64,000 nt of DNA from Geothrix sp. (GCF_020622065.1 NZ_JAHRYQ010000001.1:1860001-1924000), one strand, 5' to 3'; shown: positions 45,603-54,718, numbered from the stretch's first letter. Made by a program: numbers and translations. Notes: generated by a model not told the origin, from the letters alone.

Positions 45603-47420
45603 TTAAGGCGCGGGGACATTGACGGTGTTGGTGTCCAAGGCGATGGTTCCAGCGAGCGTCGCACCGGCCAGAATCCGGCCGTTGATCACGGAGCCGGTCT
45701 TGGCGGTGACATCCCGGCCCGACACGATGGTTCCGTAGAAGATGGTTCCAACGCCGACCGTCGCATCCAGGGTGGGTACCCAGAACACATTCTTGGCCTG
45801 AGCCCCATTGGCGAGCGACACGCTGGCCGTGGTGGTCAGCGAGGAGCCGATCTGGAAGACCCAGACGGCATTCGCGTTGCCACCCGCATCGAGAATCAGA
45901 GGCGTCGAGACCAGGATCGTGCTGCCCGAGGTGTAGGTTCCGGGGGGCACGCCGAGAGGATAGACGGCCGCCAGGTCGGCACCGGCCGAGATGGTGGTTC
46001 CGGGAGGCAGGTTCTTGGCGAAGTTGTAGGCGACCAGGAGGTCGATACGAGCCTGATGCGAGACGGTGTCATTGATGTGGATGGTGCCGTTGACCTGAAC
46101 GGGCAGCAGCCCATTGGAGGTTCCGGGTTCCAGAGACACATCCCCATTGATGAGCGTGCCGGCACCGGTATTGGTGATCGCTGCAGTCGCCATGATGCCG
46201 AAGGTGCCGGCCGAACCCAGCGCAACGCCACCGGGTGCTGCGACTGTACCCGTGGTGAAAGTCCAGGGATTGGAGGCGAGTCCAGCGACCAGGGCATTGC
46301 CGGACAGGTCCTTGGCACCCGTGATCGTGGCCGTATAGGAGGTGCTGGCGGCCAGGGGGCTGGTGGGAGTGAAAGTCGCGATCTGGGTGACCGCATTGTA
46401 GGTGAGCGCACCCACCACCAAAGAACCCAAGGGCGGGCCGGTGGGCTGGACCGTGAAGGTGGCCGTGGTGAGGGTCAAGGGGTCCATGGCCTTGCTGAAG
46501 GTGGCATTGACCGAGCTGTTGACCGCCACATTCGTGGCCAGGTTCGCGGGGTTGGTCAGGGTGATGGTCGGCGGCGGCGTTACGAGGGCCGCGGTGGTGA
46601 AGGTCCAGATGTAGTTGCTGGCGGCAGGTAAAGCGGCCTGGTTGCCCGCGAGGGCATTGCCGGCCAGATCCGTGGCGGCCGTCGTGATGGTCGCCGTGTA
46701 GGTGGTACCGGCGACCAGCGTCGTCGGCGTGGAAGGCGTGAAAGTCGCGGTCCGGGCACCCACGGCATAGCTCACGCTGCCGGCGGGGGATACACCAGGC
46801 GCAGCCGTCGTCACCGTGAAGCTGGCGGCGCTGATCGAAGCCGGAGCCATGTCTTCAGTGAAGGTGGCGGTGATGGCCGTATTCGTGGGAACGGCGGTCG
46901 TCGGACCCGGGATGGTCGTCGCGGGAACGGTCAGCGTCACCCGGGGGCGGGTCGCATCCACCGCGATCCCCGTGGTGAAGCGCCAGACATAGGGGCTCGC
47001 CAACGGAAGGCCCGTCGCGAGGCTCTTGGCGCCGGTGATCGTCGCGGTATAGACCGTCAGGTTTGCCAGCGTGGTGGCGGGCGCCAGCGTGAAGGTGGCG
47101 ATCCGGTTGGTGGCGTCCAGCGCCACGGTGCCCGTGGGAGACACCGCCGGGCTGGCGGCGGTCACCGTGAAGGTCGCCGTTCCCGTGATCGGGGCCATCG
47201 GTTCGCTGAAGCTGGCCGTGATGACCGTATTGTTGACCGGCACGGCCGTGGCGTTATTGACGGGGGCCACGGCAGTCACGGTGGGCGCAGCCTGGAGATT
47301 GGCAGCCAGGCTGCCACCGCCCAGGATGGGGTCGCCCCCTCGGCATCCCGCCGCCAGCGCGATCAGCAGCAATCCCATGGGGACCATCGACCGCGTCAGT
47401 AGACTTTCGACTCTGTTCAT
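45603..47420 (-). CDS. DUF3494 ice-binding-like lipoprotein with Ig-like repeats
   Basis: A 605-residue surface protein. Its signal ends in a lipobox (LLLIALAAGC). Three Big_5/SbsA-type Ig-like domains follow (about 45-155, 165-285, 290-395), each starting with a PxNxATxVPVN-like motif and ending with WRFTTG, WTFTTA or WTFTTG. The C-terminal 200 residues are a DUF3494 domain (LGSAGTFGIMATAAITNTGAGTLINGDVSLEPG ... GTYTSGSTILVSTPLILDAGGNANAVWVFQIGSSLTTTAS), the fold of ice-binding proteins and adhesins. It is probably an adhesin or matrix protein. AAAGGAG precedes the ATG at 47420. Confidence 0.85.
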   Translation of the reverse strand: MNRVESLLTRSMVPMGLLLIALAAGCRGGDPILGGGSLAANLQAAPTVTAVAPVNNATAVPVNNTVITASFSEPMAPITGTATFTVTAASPAVSPTGTVALDATNRIATFTLAPATTLANLTVYTATITGAKSLATGLPLASPYVWRFTTGIAVDATRPRVTLTVPATTIPGPTTAVPTNTAITATFTEDMAPASISAASFTVTTAAPGVSPAGSVSYAVGARTATFTPSTPTTLVAGTTYTATITTAATDLAGNALAGNQAALPAASNYIWTFTTAALVTPPPTITLTNPANLATNVAVNSSVNATFSKAMDPLTLTTATFTVQPTGPPLGSLVVGALTYNAVTQIATFTPTSPLAASTSYTATITGAKDLSGNALVAGLASNPWTFTTGTVAAPGGVALGSAGTFGIMATAAITNTGAGTLINGDVSLEPGTSNGLLPVQVNGTIHINDTVSHQARIDLLVAYNFAKNLPPGTTISAGADLAAVYPLGVPPGTYTSGSTILVSTPLILDAGGNANAVWVFQIGSSLTTTASVSLANGAQAKNVFWVPTLDATVGVGTIFYGTIVSGRDVTAKTGSVINGRILAGATLAGTIALDTNTVNVPAP

Positions 47421-47444
47421 TTGGGTACTCCTTTTGGTGGATTC

Positions 47445-47470
47445 GCGTCCTGCATGCATTGCATGGACGC
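47445..47470. promoter_or_regulatory. Imperfect 26-bp palindrome upstream of the DUF3494 gene
   Basis: GCGTCC and GGACGC flank a 14-base TGCAT-rich centre. It lies 25 bases above the DUF3494 start, inside the predicted leader, and could be an operator or leader structure. Confidence 0.35.
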
Positions 47471-47589
47471 GTCGTGCACGACTTCAGTCAGGCGCCCCAC
47501 CCCCGCCAGCGGGCGGGAGTCATCGACGCGATGGATGGATGTCATTCGGGGGGTTCGGTCTCAGCCGTTCAGACCGACAGCCATGACGG

Positions 47590-47730
47590 CTACCGGGGCG
47601 ATGGGAGTCCCGGGGCTGGTAAGTGCGTGTGCAGGCGGGCGCATCCGGACTGGGAACCCACAAGGGCAGCGCCCGTCAACATGCCGGTCCAGAAAACGAC
47701 GCCTCGAATCAATGCCTCTAGAAGGCTCAA
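47590..47730 (-). CDS. Possible small secreted or membrane peptide (46 aa)
   Basis: A TTG at 47730 with GAGGAG seven bases upstream opens a 46-residue frame ending in TAG at 47590. The product has a hydrophobic N-terminal region (LIRGVVFWTGMLTGAALVGSQSGC) followed by a Pro-rich tail, resembling a signal or lipoprotein peptide. It begins about 20 bases after the expected start of transcription from sigma-54 site B, exactly where a first gene should lie. The non-ATG start and short length keep this tentative. Confidence 0.4.
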   Translation of the reverse strand: MSLLEALIRGVVFWTGMLTGAALVGSQSGCARLHTHLPAPGLPSPR

Positions 47731-47759
47731 TAGGGAACTCCTCATCTGAAGTTCTTCTG

Positions 47760-47775
47760 GGCAGGTTTCGAGCCA
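47760..47775 (-). promoter_or_regulatory. Predicted sigma-54 promoter (-24/-12), site B
   Basis: On the minus strand TGGCTCG, four bases, CTGCC: GG and GC exactly ten bases apart. It would transcribe the small peptide frame at 47730 and, after a leader of about 330 bases, the DUF3494-OmpA genes. Confidence 0.6.
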
Positions 47776-47840
47776 ATTGCTTACATCAATTAATTCAGCC
47801 TTTAAATTATTTCGATTTGATAAGCGTGCTAACCTTCTCC

Positions 47841-47873
47841 ATCAAGATGAACGACTGCTCCTTCAGTCCGAAG
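47841..47873. promoter_or_regulatory. Upstream activator element, copy B
   Basis: ATCAAGATGA (47841-47850), nine bases, CCTTCA (47860-47865), four bases, GAAG (47870-47873). It starts 66 bases above the -24 T of sigma-54 site B and ends 14 bases before the activator's own ATG, so it could serve both activation of the surface operon and autoregulation. The AT-rich tract between (47776-47829) contains ATCAATTAATT, close to an IHF core. Confidence 0.6.
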
Positions 47874-47887
47874 GATGAAGGGCACCC

Positions 47888-49549
47888 ATGCGCGCCGATG
47901 ATCTGGACCACAAGGAACTGCTGGAGCTGCATCCAGAGAGCGGGGTGATCCGCTTTGCGGGGCAGCGGGCGATCCTCCTCGATGCCGTGGCCATGGGGCT
48001 CCTCCGCAAGTACCTCGTCGAGAACTTCGGCCTCATGGCCGCGCGCGTGGTCCTCACCCAGTTCGGCTTCGCCCACGGCTGGCGCATGGCCGAAGCCCTC
48101 CAGACCGAATTCAAGTGGGACGACGATGACCAATGGCGGCGGGCCGGCAACCGCATCCACACCTTGGGGGGCCTCTTCGGCGTCGGGTCCGAAAGCAGGG
48201 ATCCCCTTTCCAAGGAGGGGATGATGCTCCTGACCTCCTACGAGGCGGAACAACACCTCCTGCACTTCGGCCGCGCCGATGCCCCCATGTGCTGGACCAT
48301 CTGCGGTCTCATCAGCGGGTACTTGAGCCGGATCGCGGGCCAGGAGGTCTTCGTCCTCGAAGACCGCTGCCAGGGCAAGGGGGACGCGGGTTGCCACCTC
48401 TTCGGGCGCACCCGGGAGGAGTGGGGTGACGCGCGGGCCGAAGAACTGCGCTTCTATGACAAGAATCGCCTGTCAGATTGCCTCGATGTGTCGATCCACC
48501 GCGTCACCGAGACCTTGAAGGCCGCCGAGCGAAAAATCAAAGAGCATCGCCGGGCGCTGGTCGCGGTGGCCCAAGAGGGGGATGAGCCGATCCTCGGGAT
48601 CGTCGCCAAGAGCCTGGCCATGAGGCAAGTCGTGGATCTGGCCCGGCGCGTGGCCAAGGTCGATTCCACGGTCCTCCTCACGGGAGAAAGCGGATCGGGC
48701 AAGGAGCGGGTCGCCCGCCTCGTCCATGAGGAGTCCACGCGGGCGGCCGGCCCCTTCATCGCAGTCAACTGCGGCGCCATTGCCGAAACGCTGCTGGAAA
48801 GCGAGCTCTTCGGCCATGCGCGCGGCGCGTTCACGGGGGCGACCCACGACCGGCCGGGCCTCTTCGAGTCGGCCAACGGCGGCACCCTGCTGCTGGATGA
48901 GGTCGGCGAAGTCTCTCCCGGCATGCAGGTCAAGCTGCTGCGCGCGCTCCAGGAACGGGAAATCCGGCGGGTCGGCGAGAACAAGAACCGGAAGGTGGAT
49001 GTGCGCATCATTGCCGCCACCAACCGGGATCTGGCTTTGGGCGTCATGGATGGCAACTTCCGCCAGGACCTCTATTACCGGCTCAAGGTCGTGGAGCTGC
49101 ATGTGCCGCCCCTCCGGGAGCGCCGGGATGACATCCTGCCTCTGGCCCGGGTGCTGCTTGCCGGTTCCGCGCTGTGGATGAAGCGCAAGATCTCGGGCCT
49201 GACCCCGGCCGCGGCCGATCAGCTCCTCCGCCATGCGTGGCCCGGCAATGTGCGCGAGCTCGAGAATGTCATGGAACGGGCCGTCGCACTTTCGCCGGGG
49301 CCCCGCGTGGAGCTCGAGGACTTGCCTGAGGAGATCCGGCGGGCCTGCCCCATTCCCGTGGCCCTCGATGGCTCCGTCAAGCCGCTGGAGGAGGTCGAGA
49401 AGGAATACATCCTCGCGGCCCTGGCCCTGAATGCCGGGAATCAAACCCGGACCGCCGAGCAGCTTCAGATCGGCTCTGCGACGCTCTACCGCAAGCTCAA
49501 GAGCTACGGCCTGATCGGAAGCAGCCGCTCGGCCCAACACGGCAGCTGA
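47888..49549 (+). CDS. V4R-domain sigma-54-dependent transcriptional activator
   Basis: A 553-residue XylR/DmpR-like enhancer-binding protein. Residues 1-190 form the XylR_N plus V4R sensor, with Cys161 and Cys169 in [16 protein letters not shown]. The AAA+ domain has Walker A GESGSGKE (266-273), the sigma-54 contact loop GAFTGA (313-318) and Walker [11 protein letters not shown] (332-341). A Fis-type HTH ends the protein ([25 protein letters not shown]). V4R domains bind small hydrophobic ligands; the ligand is unknown here, and no aromatic catabolism genes are nearby. An enhancer-like element ends 14 bases before its start. Confidence 0.93.
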   Translation: MRADDLDHKELLELHPESGVIRFAGQRAILLDAVAMGLLRKYLVENFGLMAARVVLTQFGFAHGWRMAEALQTEFKWDDDDQWRRAGNRIHTLGGLFGVGSESRDPLSKEGMMLLTSYEAEQHLLHFGRADAPMCWTICGLISGYLSRIAGQEVFVLEDRCQGKGDAGCHLFGRTREEWGDARAEELRFYDKNRLSDCLDVSIHRVTETLKAAERKIKEHRRALVAVAQEGDEPILGIVAKSLAMRQVVDLARRVAKVDSTVLLTGESGSGKERVARLVHEESTRAAGPFIAVNCGAIAETLLESELFGHARGAFTGATHDRPGLFESANGGTLLLDEVGEVSPGMQVKLLRALQEREIRRVGENKNRKVDVRIIAATNRDLALGVMDGNFRQDLYYRLKVVELHVPPLRERRDDILPLARVLLAGSALWMKRKISGLTPAAADQLLRHAWPGNVRELENVMERAVALSPGPRVELEDLPEEIRRACPIPVALDGSVKPLEEVEKEYILAALALNAGNQTRTAEQLQIGSATLYRKLKSYGLIGSSRSAQHGS

Positions 49550-49594
49550 TCCCGGTACACCTTGAGGGGCGCCGCAGGGCTGGGTCGGGCCCTT

Positions 49595-50506
49595 TCATAG
49601 GTCGTAGGTGACCTTGCGGCTGCTGACGGTGCTGGAGACCTCTGCGCCGAGGTCGAGGCCGATGCGCAGCTTCAGCTTGTACCGGCTGTGCGCGTTGAAG
49701 TGATCCACGGCCTCGACGATGCTCAGGGCCTTCCGCGAGGCCTTGATCGTGTGTTCGGCCACGGCATCCGACAGCCCGACGGAGGCGAGATAGGCGTTGC
49801 CGATGGTCCTGCCCTCGTCCAGGCGGGACCGCCCGTCCGGATCATCAAAACGGGTGGAGAGGTCCTCGAGTACTCCCAACAGGACCTCGGCGCCCACCCC
49901 CTCGGCGAACTTGGTGAATTCCAGGATGTCGGCGAACAGCACCGTCACTTCCGCGTAGCTCTCCGTGACCAGCTCCGCGAAGGTCCCTGATGTGGCTTCG
50001 GGATGCGCCGCCAGCTGAGCTGCCAGGGCCGTGGGCAGCACATTCATCAGGAGCCGCTGCGAGACCTTCTGCTCCGCAGCGATCCGGTCGTACAGCCGCT
50101 TCGACTCCTGATGCAGGAGGCGGACTTCAAGCATGTTGTGGACCCGCAACAGCACTTCGGCGAGGTCGAACGGCTTGCTGACGAAGTCCTTGGCGCCGGA
50201 CTTGAGGGCCCGCAGCTTATGGGCCGGCTGCGCCGTGATCACGAGCACAGGCAGATAGCTGTCCCTCTCGATCTCCTTCAGGTTCTCCATCACCTGGAAG
50301 CCATCCATTCCGGGCATCTGGAGATCGAGCAGGATCAAGTCGTAGCGGTGGATGAGGTGGAGCTCACAGACCTTGCTCGAATCCATGGTGGAGGAAATGG
50401 AAGTGTACCCCGCGCTCCGCAGCATCTGCTCCAGCAGCAGCACATTGGCCTCCTGATCGTCGACGATCAGGAGCTTGCCGTGGAGGATGTCCCTGGGAGT
50501 GATCAT
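49595..50506 (-). CDS. Response regulator with truncated, probably inactive nucleotide-cyclase domain
   Basis: A 303-residue protein. The receiver domain (about 10-130) has Asp61 in LILLDLQMPGMDG and Lys in VSKPFD. A linker helix leads into a class III adenylate/guanylate cyclase domain (about 183-303). The first metal Asp is present (Asp193, FADILEF), but the second is Asn237 (TIGNAYLA in place of TIGDAY), and the protein stops at RKVTYDL, before the usual WGDTVN segment and everything after it. It probably no longer makes cyclic nucleotide. It overlaps the kinase gene by four bases. Confidence 0.85.
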   Translation of the reverse strand: MITPRDILHGKLLIVDDQEANVLLLEQMLRSAGYTSISSTMDSSKVCELHLIHRYDLILLDLQMPGMDGFQVMENLKEIERDSYLPVLVITAQPAHKLRALKSGAKDFVSKPFDLAEVLLRVHNMLEVRLLHQESKRLYDRIAAEQKVSQRLLMNVLPTALAAQLAAHPEATSGTFAELVTESYAEVTVLFADILEFTKFAEGVGAEVLLGVLEDLSTRFDDPDGRSRLDEGRTIGNAYLASVGLSDAVAEHTIKASRKALSIVEAVDHFNAHSRYKLKLRIGLDLGAEVSSTVSSRKVTYDL

Positions 50507-53500
50507 GAGTGCCTCGGTCGGGTTGATGCGTGGTCCAGGGCCTCATCAATCGTCGCCATGAACTCTGTGACATTGATGGGTTTCGTGAGGTAGCGGAAGA
50601 ATCCCGCCTCCAGGCCCTTGGCGATATCCCCGAGCATGGCATTGGCACTGATGGCCACCACCGGGATGTGCCTGGTTTCGCGGTCTTCCTGAAGGATCTT
50701 CAACGCCTGAATGCCGCTGATGCCCGGCAGGTTGATGTCCATCAGAATCACGACCGGTTGATCCTTCCGCGCCAGTTCGATGCCGAGGGTGCCATTCCCC
50801 GCGCTCACCATGCGCAGGTCGGGCCGACGCGCGATGATCTGCTCCACCAGGCTCAGGTTCGCGGGGTTGTCCTCCACATACAGCAGCGTCCGCAGGGGCG
50901 CTTCAGGGTGGATCGGGGCCCGCACCACGGTTCCCGGACCGGTCTTGCCCTCCTCAAGGCGGGGCGCCGCGACGGAATCCAGCTCACACCAGAACAGGCT
51001 GCCTTCCCCCACCCGGCTTTCCACGCCGATTGAACCCCCCATCAGTTCGACCAGCAGCTTGCTCATCACGAGGCCGATGCCGGTGCCCTCTTCGCCGCCC
51101 TGTTCCTGCCCCAGACGGTTGAACGGCTGGAAGAGCTGCCTCAGCTTGTCCGGGGGCAACCCGAGCCCCGTGTCCCTCACGCTGATGCGGGTGCGGCCGG
51201 GGGTGGTCGTCGTGCACACCACGGTGACCGTTCCGTCTGGACGATTGTATTTGATGGCATTCGAGAGAATGTTGATGAGAACCTGCTTCAATCGAATTCG
51301 ATCGGCCTGAACGAAGGCCGGAGCCTCGAACTGGGGGAAGGTCATCTGGAGGCCCCGCTTCGCCCCCTGTGGCTCGATCATCGCCTGGCAATCCAGCATG
51401 ACCTCGGCCAGTGAAACGGGCTCCTCTGAGAGCGACAGTTTCCCGGATTCGATCACGGCCAGGTCGAGAATCTCGTTGATCAACTCCAGAAGGTACCATC
51501 CCGCGTGCAGGATCTGGTCGATGCTGGCCTTCTGGCGCGGTGTCGCCGGGGGGGTTTCGGAATCCATCAGCTGGGCGAAACCCAGGATCGCGTTGAGTGG
51601 GGAGCGCAGCTCATGGCTCATGCTGGAAAGGAATTCGGATTTCGCGAGGTTGGCCTTGTCCGCGACGATCTTGGCACTCATCAGCTCGGCGTTCTTGTCC
51701 TGAAGCACCTGATCGAGCAGGGCCCGCTCGGCCTCGACCCGCTGGCGCGCCGTGTTGTCGGTGCCGATGAGCAGGTAGCCGATGATGGCATCCTGGGCAT
51801 CCCGCAGGGCCGTGACCGAGACCAGCGCCGGGAACCGGCTGCCATCCTTCCGGATGTACGACAGCTCGTAGATGTCTTCGATGCCGCGCGAGGCTTTGAA
51901 CACCAGGGCCTCGAAGCCGGGTGAGATCGGGGTGCCCAATTCCAGGCTCAACGCCTCGGCGCGGGCGATCACTTCCTTGGGATCCGAGATGTCGGCCGGG
52001 GTGATCTTGTTCATGACCTCCGTAGCCGAGAAGCCCAGCATCCGTTCGGCGCCGACATTGAAGATCTGGATGACGCCCTTGGCGTCAGTGGCGATGCTTG
52101 AGAAGTTGGCGCTGTTGAAGATCGCATTCTGCAGGGCTCCGGCCTTCAGCAGGGCTTCTTCCGCCTGCTTCCGGGTGCTGATGTCACGCAGGATGCCCGT
52201 GAAATACCGCTGACCGCCCAGCTGCATCTCGCTGACGGCGATTTCCAGCGGGAAGAGTTGCCCATCCTTCCGCCGCCCCAGGACCTCCCGACCGAGGCCG
52301 ACGGCCCGGGCCTCGTGGCTGGCACTGAAATACTCCAGGGAGCCCGAGGGCTGATCCCGATCCAGCTCGGGGATCAGCACGCTGATGGTCTGGCCGATGA
52401 GTTCGCTGGCGGCATACCCGAACATCCGCTCGGCGGCTGGGTTCACCGTCTCGATGATCCCGCCCCGGGCCTTAAGGGTGATGATGCCGTCCACCACGGC
52501 GTTCAGGATCGTCTGGATCAGGGCCGCGGAATCGTGCAGGGATCGCTGCACGGCATATTCTTCGGAGACATCGCGAAACACCAGCACGGCGCCCACCACC
52601 CGCCCATCGCGGTCGCGGATGGGCGCGCAACTATCGGCAATGGCGCATTCCCCGCCGTCCCGGGCGATCAGCAGGGTGTGGTTGGCCAACCCCTGCACCG
52701 TGCCATGCGCCAGGGTTTCCAGGACCGGCGCCACCGAGGGCTGGCGGGTCTCCTGGTTGATAATGTGGAAGACTTCATCCACCAGATGGCCGACGGCCTC
52801 GGCCATGGTCCAGCCGGTGAGCTGTTCGGCCACGGGGTTGAGGACCCGGACCCGGGCTTCGGCATCCGTGGCGATGACCGCGTCGCCGATGGAGTTGAGG
52901 GTGACGACGAGCTTCTCCTCGCTCTCCTGCAAGGTGGCATTGACCTGCTGCAGTCGGTTGTTCGCATCGACCTGTTTTTGGAGCAGATGTCTTGTTTCAA
53001 GATGAACGAGCCCCTTGATCCGCTGCTGTGTCTGCCGATGCACCGCCACCACCAAGGCAAGGACCGCCAGGATCATGAAGAGGCTGACGAGAACCAGGAG
53101 GACGAAGAGGGCGGCCAGGCCGGATTGGAGTTCCGCGTCATGGGTCGCCACTTCGCCTTCCTCGAGTTGGAGGTAGGCCCTTGCTTCGGAGCGAAGGGCA
53201 TCTGTCCACCGGGTGCCCGGGCCGCTGCCTGCGACGGCCCCAGTCCGCCCCCTGCGGTGGTCCCCGCCTCTTGCGGCCGCTTGGGAGGGCTCGGCCCAGG
53301 GGGCCTCGACCGAGGCCAACGCCGCCTCCAGGTGGGCCAGGGCCGCGGGGGCCCGAGTCAGCCCGCGAAGGACCCCCAAGCGGCCGCGAAGATCCTCGCG
53401 AACGGCCTTCTGCAGCTCTGACGAGGCCCCGGCACCCGCCGGCAGACCCCTGCGCACATCGGTGTCGACCTCGCCCAGGGTCGTCAGCAGCTTCTCTGCG

Positions 53501-53649
53501 TGGACGACAGCCTGGTGGGCCTGGCTTCGGGCACGGGTGGCCGCCTTGATCTCACGGAACGCCCAGAAGGAAGGTACCACCAGCAGCGCCACCAGCAGGC
53601 TCGCGCCGGCCAGGGAAAGAAGGGTTCTCATCGTCCCTTTCAGAGGCAT
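50503..53649 (-). CDS. Membrane-bound hybrid sensor histidine kinase with three PAS domains
   Basis: A 1048-residue kinase. Two transmembrane helices (about 9-30 and 176-204) enclose a periplasmic domain. Three PAS domains follow (about 245-365, 375-495, 505-640), then HisKA with His679 (SSMSHELRSPLNA), HATPase (NILSNAIKYN, DTGLGLP, EGTGIGL) and a receiver with Asp971 (VILMDINLPG). The ATG at 53649 is preferred because GGAGG lies five bases upstream; ATGs at 53715 and 53631 are alternatives. It is coupled with the response regulator and lies convergent to the V4R activator. Confidence 0.9.
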   Translation of the reverse strand: MPLKGTMRTLLSLAGASLLVALLVVPSFWAFREIKAATRARSQAHQAVVHAEKLLTTLGEVDTDVRRGLPAGAGASSELQKAVREDLRGRLGVLRGLTRAPAALAHLEAALASVEAPWAEPSQAAARGGDHRRGRTGAVAGSGPGTRWTDALRSEARAYLQLEEGEVATHDAELQSGLAALFVLLVLVSLFMILAVLALVVAVHRQTQQRIKGLVHLETRHLLQKQVDANNRLQQVNATLQESEEKLVVTLNSIGDAVIATDAEARVRVLNPVAEQLTGWTMAEAVGHLVDEVFHIINQETRQPSVAPVLETLAHGTVQGLANHTLLIARDGGECAIADSCAPIRDRDGRVVGAVLVFRDVSEEYAVQRSLHDSAALIQTILNAVVDGIITLKARGGIIETVNPAAERMFGYAASELIGQTISVLIPELDRDQPSGSLEYFSASHEARAVGLGREVLGRRKDGQLFPLEIAVSEMQLGGQRYFTGILRDISTRKQAEEALLKAGALQNAIFNSANFSSIATDAKGVIQIFNVGAERMLGFSATEVMNKITPADISDPKEVIARAEALSLELGTPISPGFEALVFKASRGIEDIYELSYIRKDGSRFPALVSVTALRDAQDAIIGYLLIGTDNTARQRVEAERALLDQVLQDKNAELMSAKIVADKANLAKSEFLSSMSHELRSPLNAILGFAQLMDSETPPATPRQKASIDQILHAGWYLLELINEILDLAVIESGKLSLSEEPVSLAEVMLDCQAMIEPQGAKRGLQMTFPQFEAPAFVQADRIRLKQVLINILSNAIKYNRPDGTVTVVCTTTTPGRTRISVRDTGLGLPPDKLRQLFQPFNRLGQEQGGEEGTGIGLVMSKLLVELMGGSIGVESRVGEGSLFWCELDSVAAPRLEEGKTGPGTVVRAPIHPEAPLRTLLYVEDNPANLSLVEQIIARRPDLRMVSAGNGTLGIELARKDQPVVILMDINLPGISGIQALKILQEDRETRHIPVVAISANAMLGDIAKGLEAGFFRYLTKPINVTEFMATIDEALDHASTRPRHS

Positions 53650-54297
53650 GTCGCCCTCCCCCGGGAGTCGGGCGACCCGATTTCGGCCCTCCAGGCGGGC
53701 TTCTGCCACGCCCACGCACCGTTGGACCTGGACAGCCGCTTCATCCGTGCCTGCGCCAAGCCCTCAGCCAAGGGAATGACCAGGCTCGGGAAAATGGGTT
53801 CATGGCGGGTAATGCGCACGGCCGACCTCGGGGAAACCGCGAAATGTCTTGCGGATCGCGAGACCGAAGGTGCGAGCGGCACCTCACCGACTCATACCCC
53901 TTTCCCACAGCCCGTCTCCGTCGCCGCAGAGAGAACCGGAAAGAGTCATCGGTGAGTGCGGCAAGACCTGGTGCCTCGATTTCCGGGACATTGGCTTGCC
54001 TGTTTGGGATTCGCCAGATAACCACAGTGCGTGGAGGCCCGACCCCGGTAGTAAAGCAGGTTCCATTCCTTGATGTAAAAACTGATTAATAAAGATTTAT
54101 ATTATTTACATCAACACGGGCCCGCTGCGGAGCGACCAAAATGACCGCCCAGCCGATCAATCTGACGCGACGACTCAGCTCCAGGCCGACCATCCATCGT
54201 CGTTCGCAGATCCGACCGGGAACCGACCTCGCGAACAGACCGGGACCGTGGATCAGACCTTGGCAGGCCAACCGCGATCCCGGTCCATCCGATGCGC
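53650..54297. other. Intergenic region with AT-rich inverted repeat
   Basis: About 650 bases without a convincing gene; the open frames are Arg/Pro-rich and lack ribosome sites. The main structure is a perfect 10-bp inverted repeat, TTGATGTAAA (54070-54079) and TTTACATCAA (54105-54114), enclosing a 25-base AT-rich loop. It may hold the promoter of the hybrid kinase or a terminator of the lipoprotein gene upstream. Confidence 0.6.
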
Positions 54298-54570
54298 CTA
54301 GTGTCGATCCCAGCCGCGGTGGCGGGTCTCTTTCGGCCAATGGGACCGGGGCAGTTCCCGCCGCTCGCCATTCCGGGAAGACGCGTAGTACCAGCGGTCA
54401 CTGGTGTAGAAGTAGTGGTATCCGCCCTGGGCGTAGTAGTTGTCGGAATCGACTTCCACGACCACCGGCAGGATGGGAACGATCTCCAATCCACCGCCCT
54501 GCCTGGGCGCCACCATGCACCCCGTAAGCACGAGCAATGAAAACGCAGGAACCAGCACATGGTTACTCAT
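54298..54570 (-). CDS. Small Tyr/Trp-rich lipoprotein
   Basis: A 90-residue protein with lipoprotein signal MSNHVLVPAFSLLVLTGC (Cys18). The mature part is rich in aromatic and charged residues (YYAQGGYHYFYTSDRWYYASSRNGERRELPRSHWPKETRHRGWDRH), in style like the Tyr-rich tail of the 241-residue exported protein at 35940. Function unknown. A GAGGAG site precedes the ATG. A sigma-54-type promoter (54703-54718) would give a 120-base leader with a strong hairpin at 54605-54628. Confidence 0.7.
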   Translation of the reverse strand: MSNHVLVPAFSLLVLTGCMVAPRQGGGLEIVPILPVVVEVDSDNYYAQGGYHYFYTSDRWYYASSRNGERRELPRSHWPKETRHRGWDRH

Positions 54571-54702
54571 CGCTTCTCCTCGGTAGTTTGTCCACTTGGA
54601 ACACCTCCTCCTGCCGCGCAGGAAGGAGGGTCATGGGAGCGATCATGCGATCCACGCCCACCGGATGCCTCCGCTCTTTGCAGAAGATCCGCACCTTGGA
54701 GT

Positions 54703-54718
54703 CGCACGATTTGGGCCA
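54703..54718 (-). promoter_or_regulatory. Predicted sigma-54 promoter (-24/-12), site C
   Basis: On the minus strand TGGCCCA, four bases, GTGCG: GG and GC exactly ten bases apart. It points toward the 90-residue lipoprotein gene. Confidence 0.6.

Noticed and set aside
47421-47948. A 175-codon plus-strand frame upstream of the V4R activator
   Set aside because: It overlaps the activator in another frame, has biased composition and no ribosome site; the region is regulatory.
53716-54297. Several open frames of 60-150 codons on both strands
   Set aside because: All are Arg/Pro/Ser-rich, lack ribosome sites and mutually overlap; left as intergenic.
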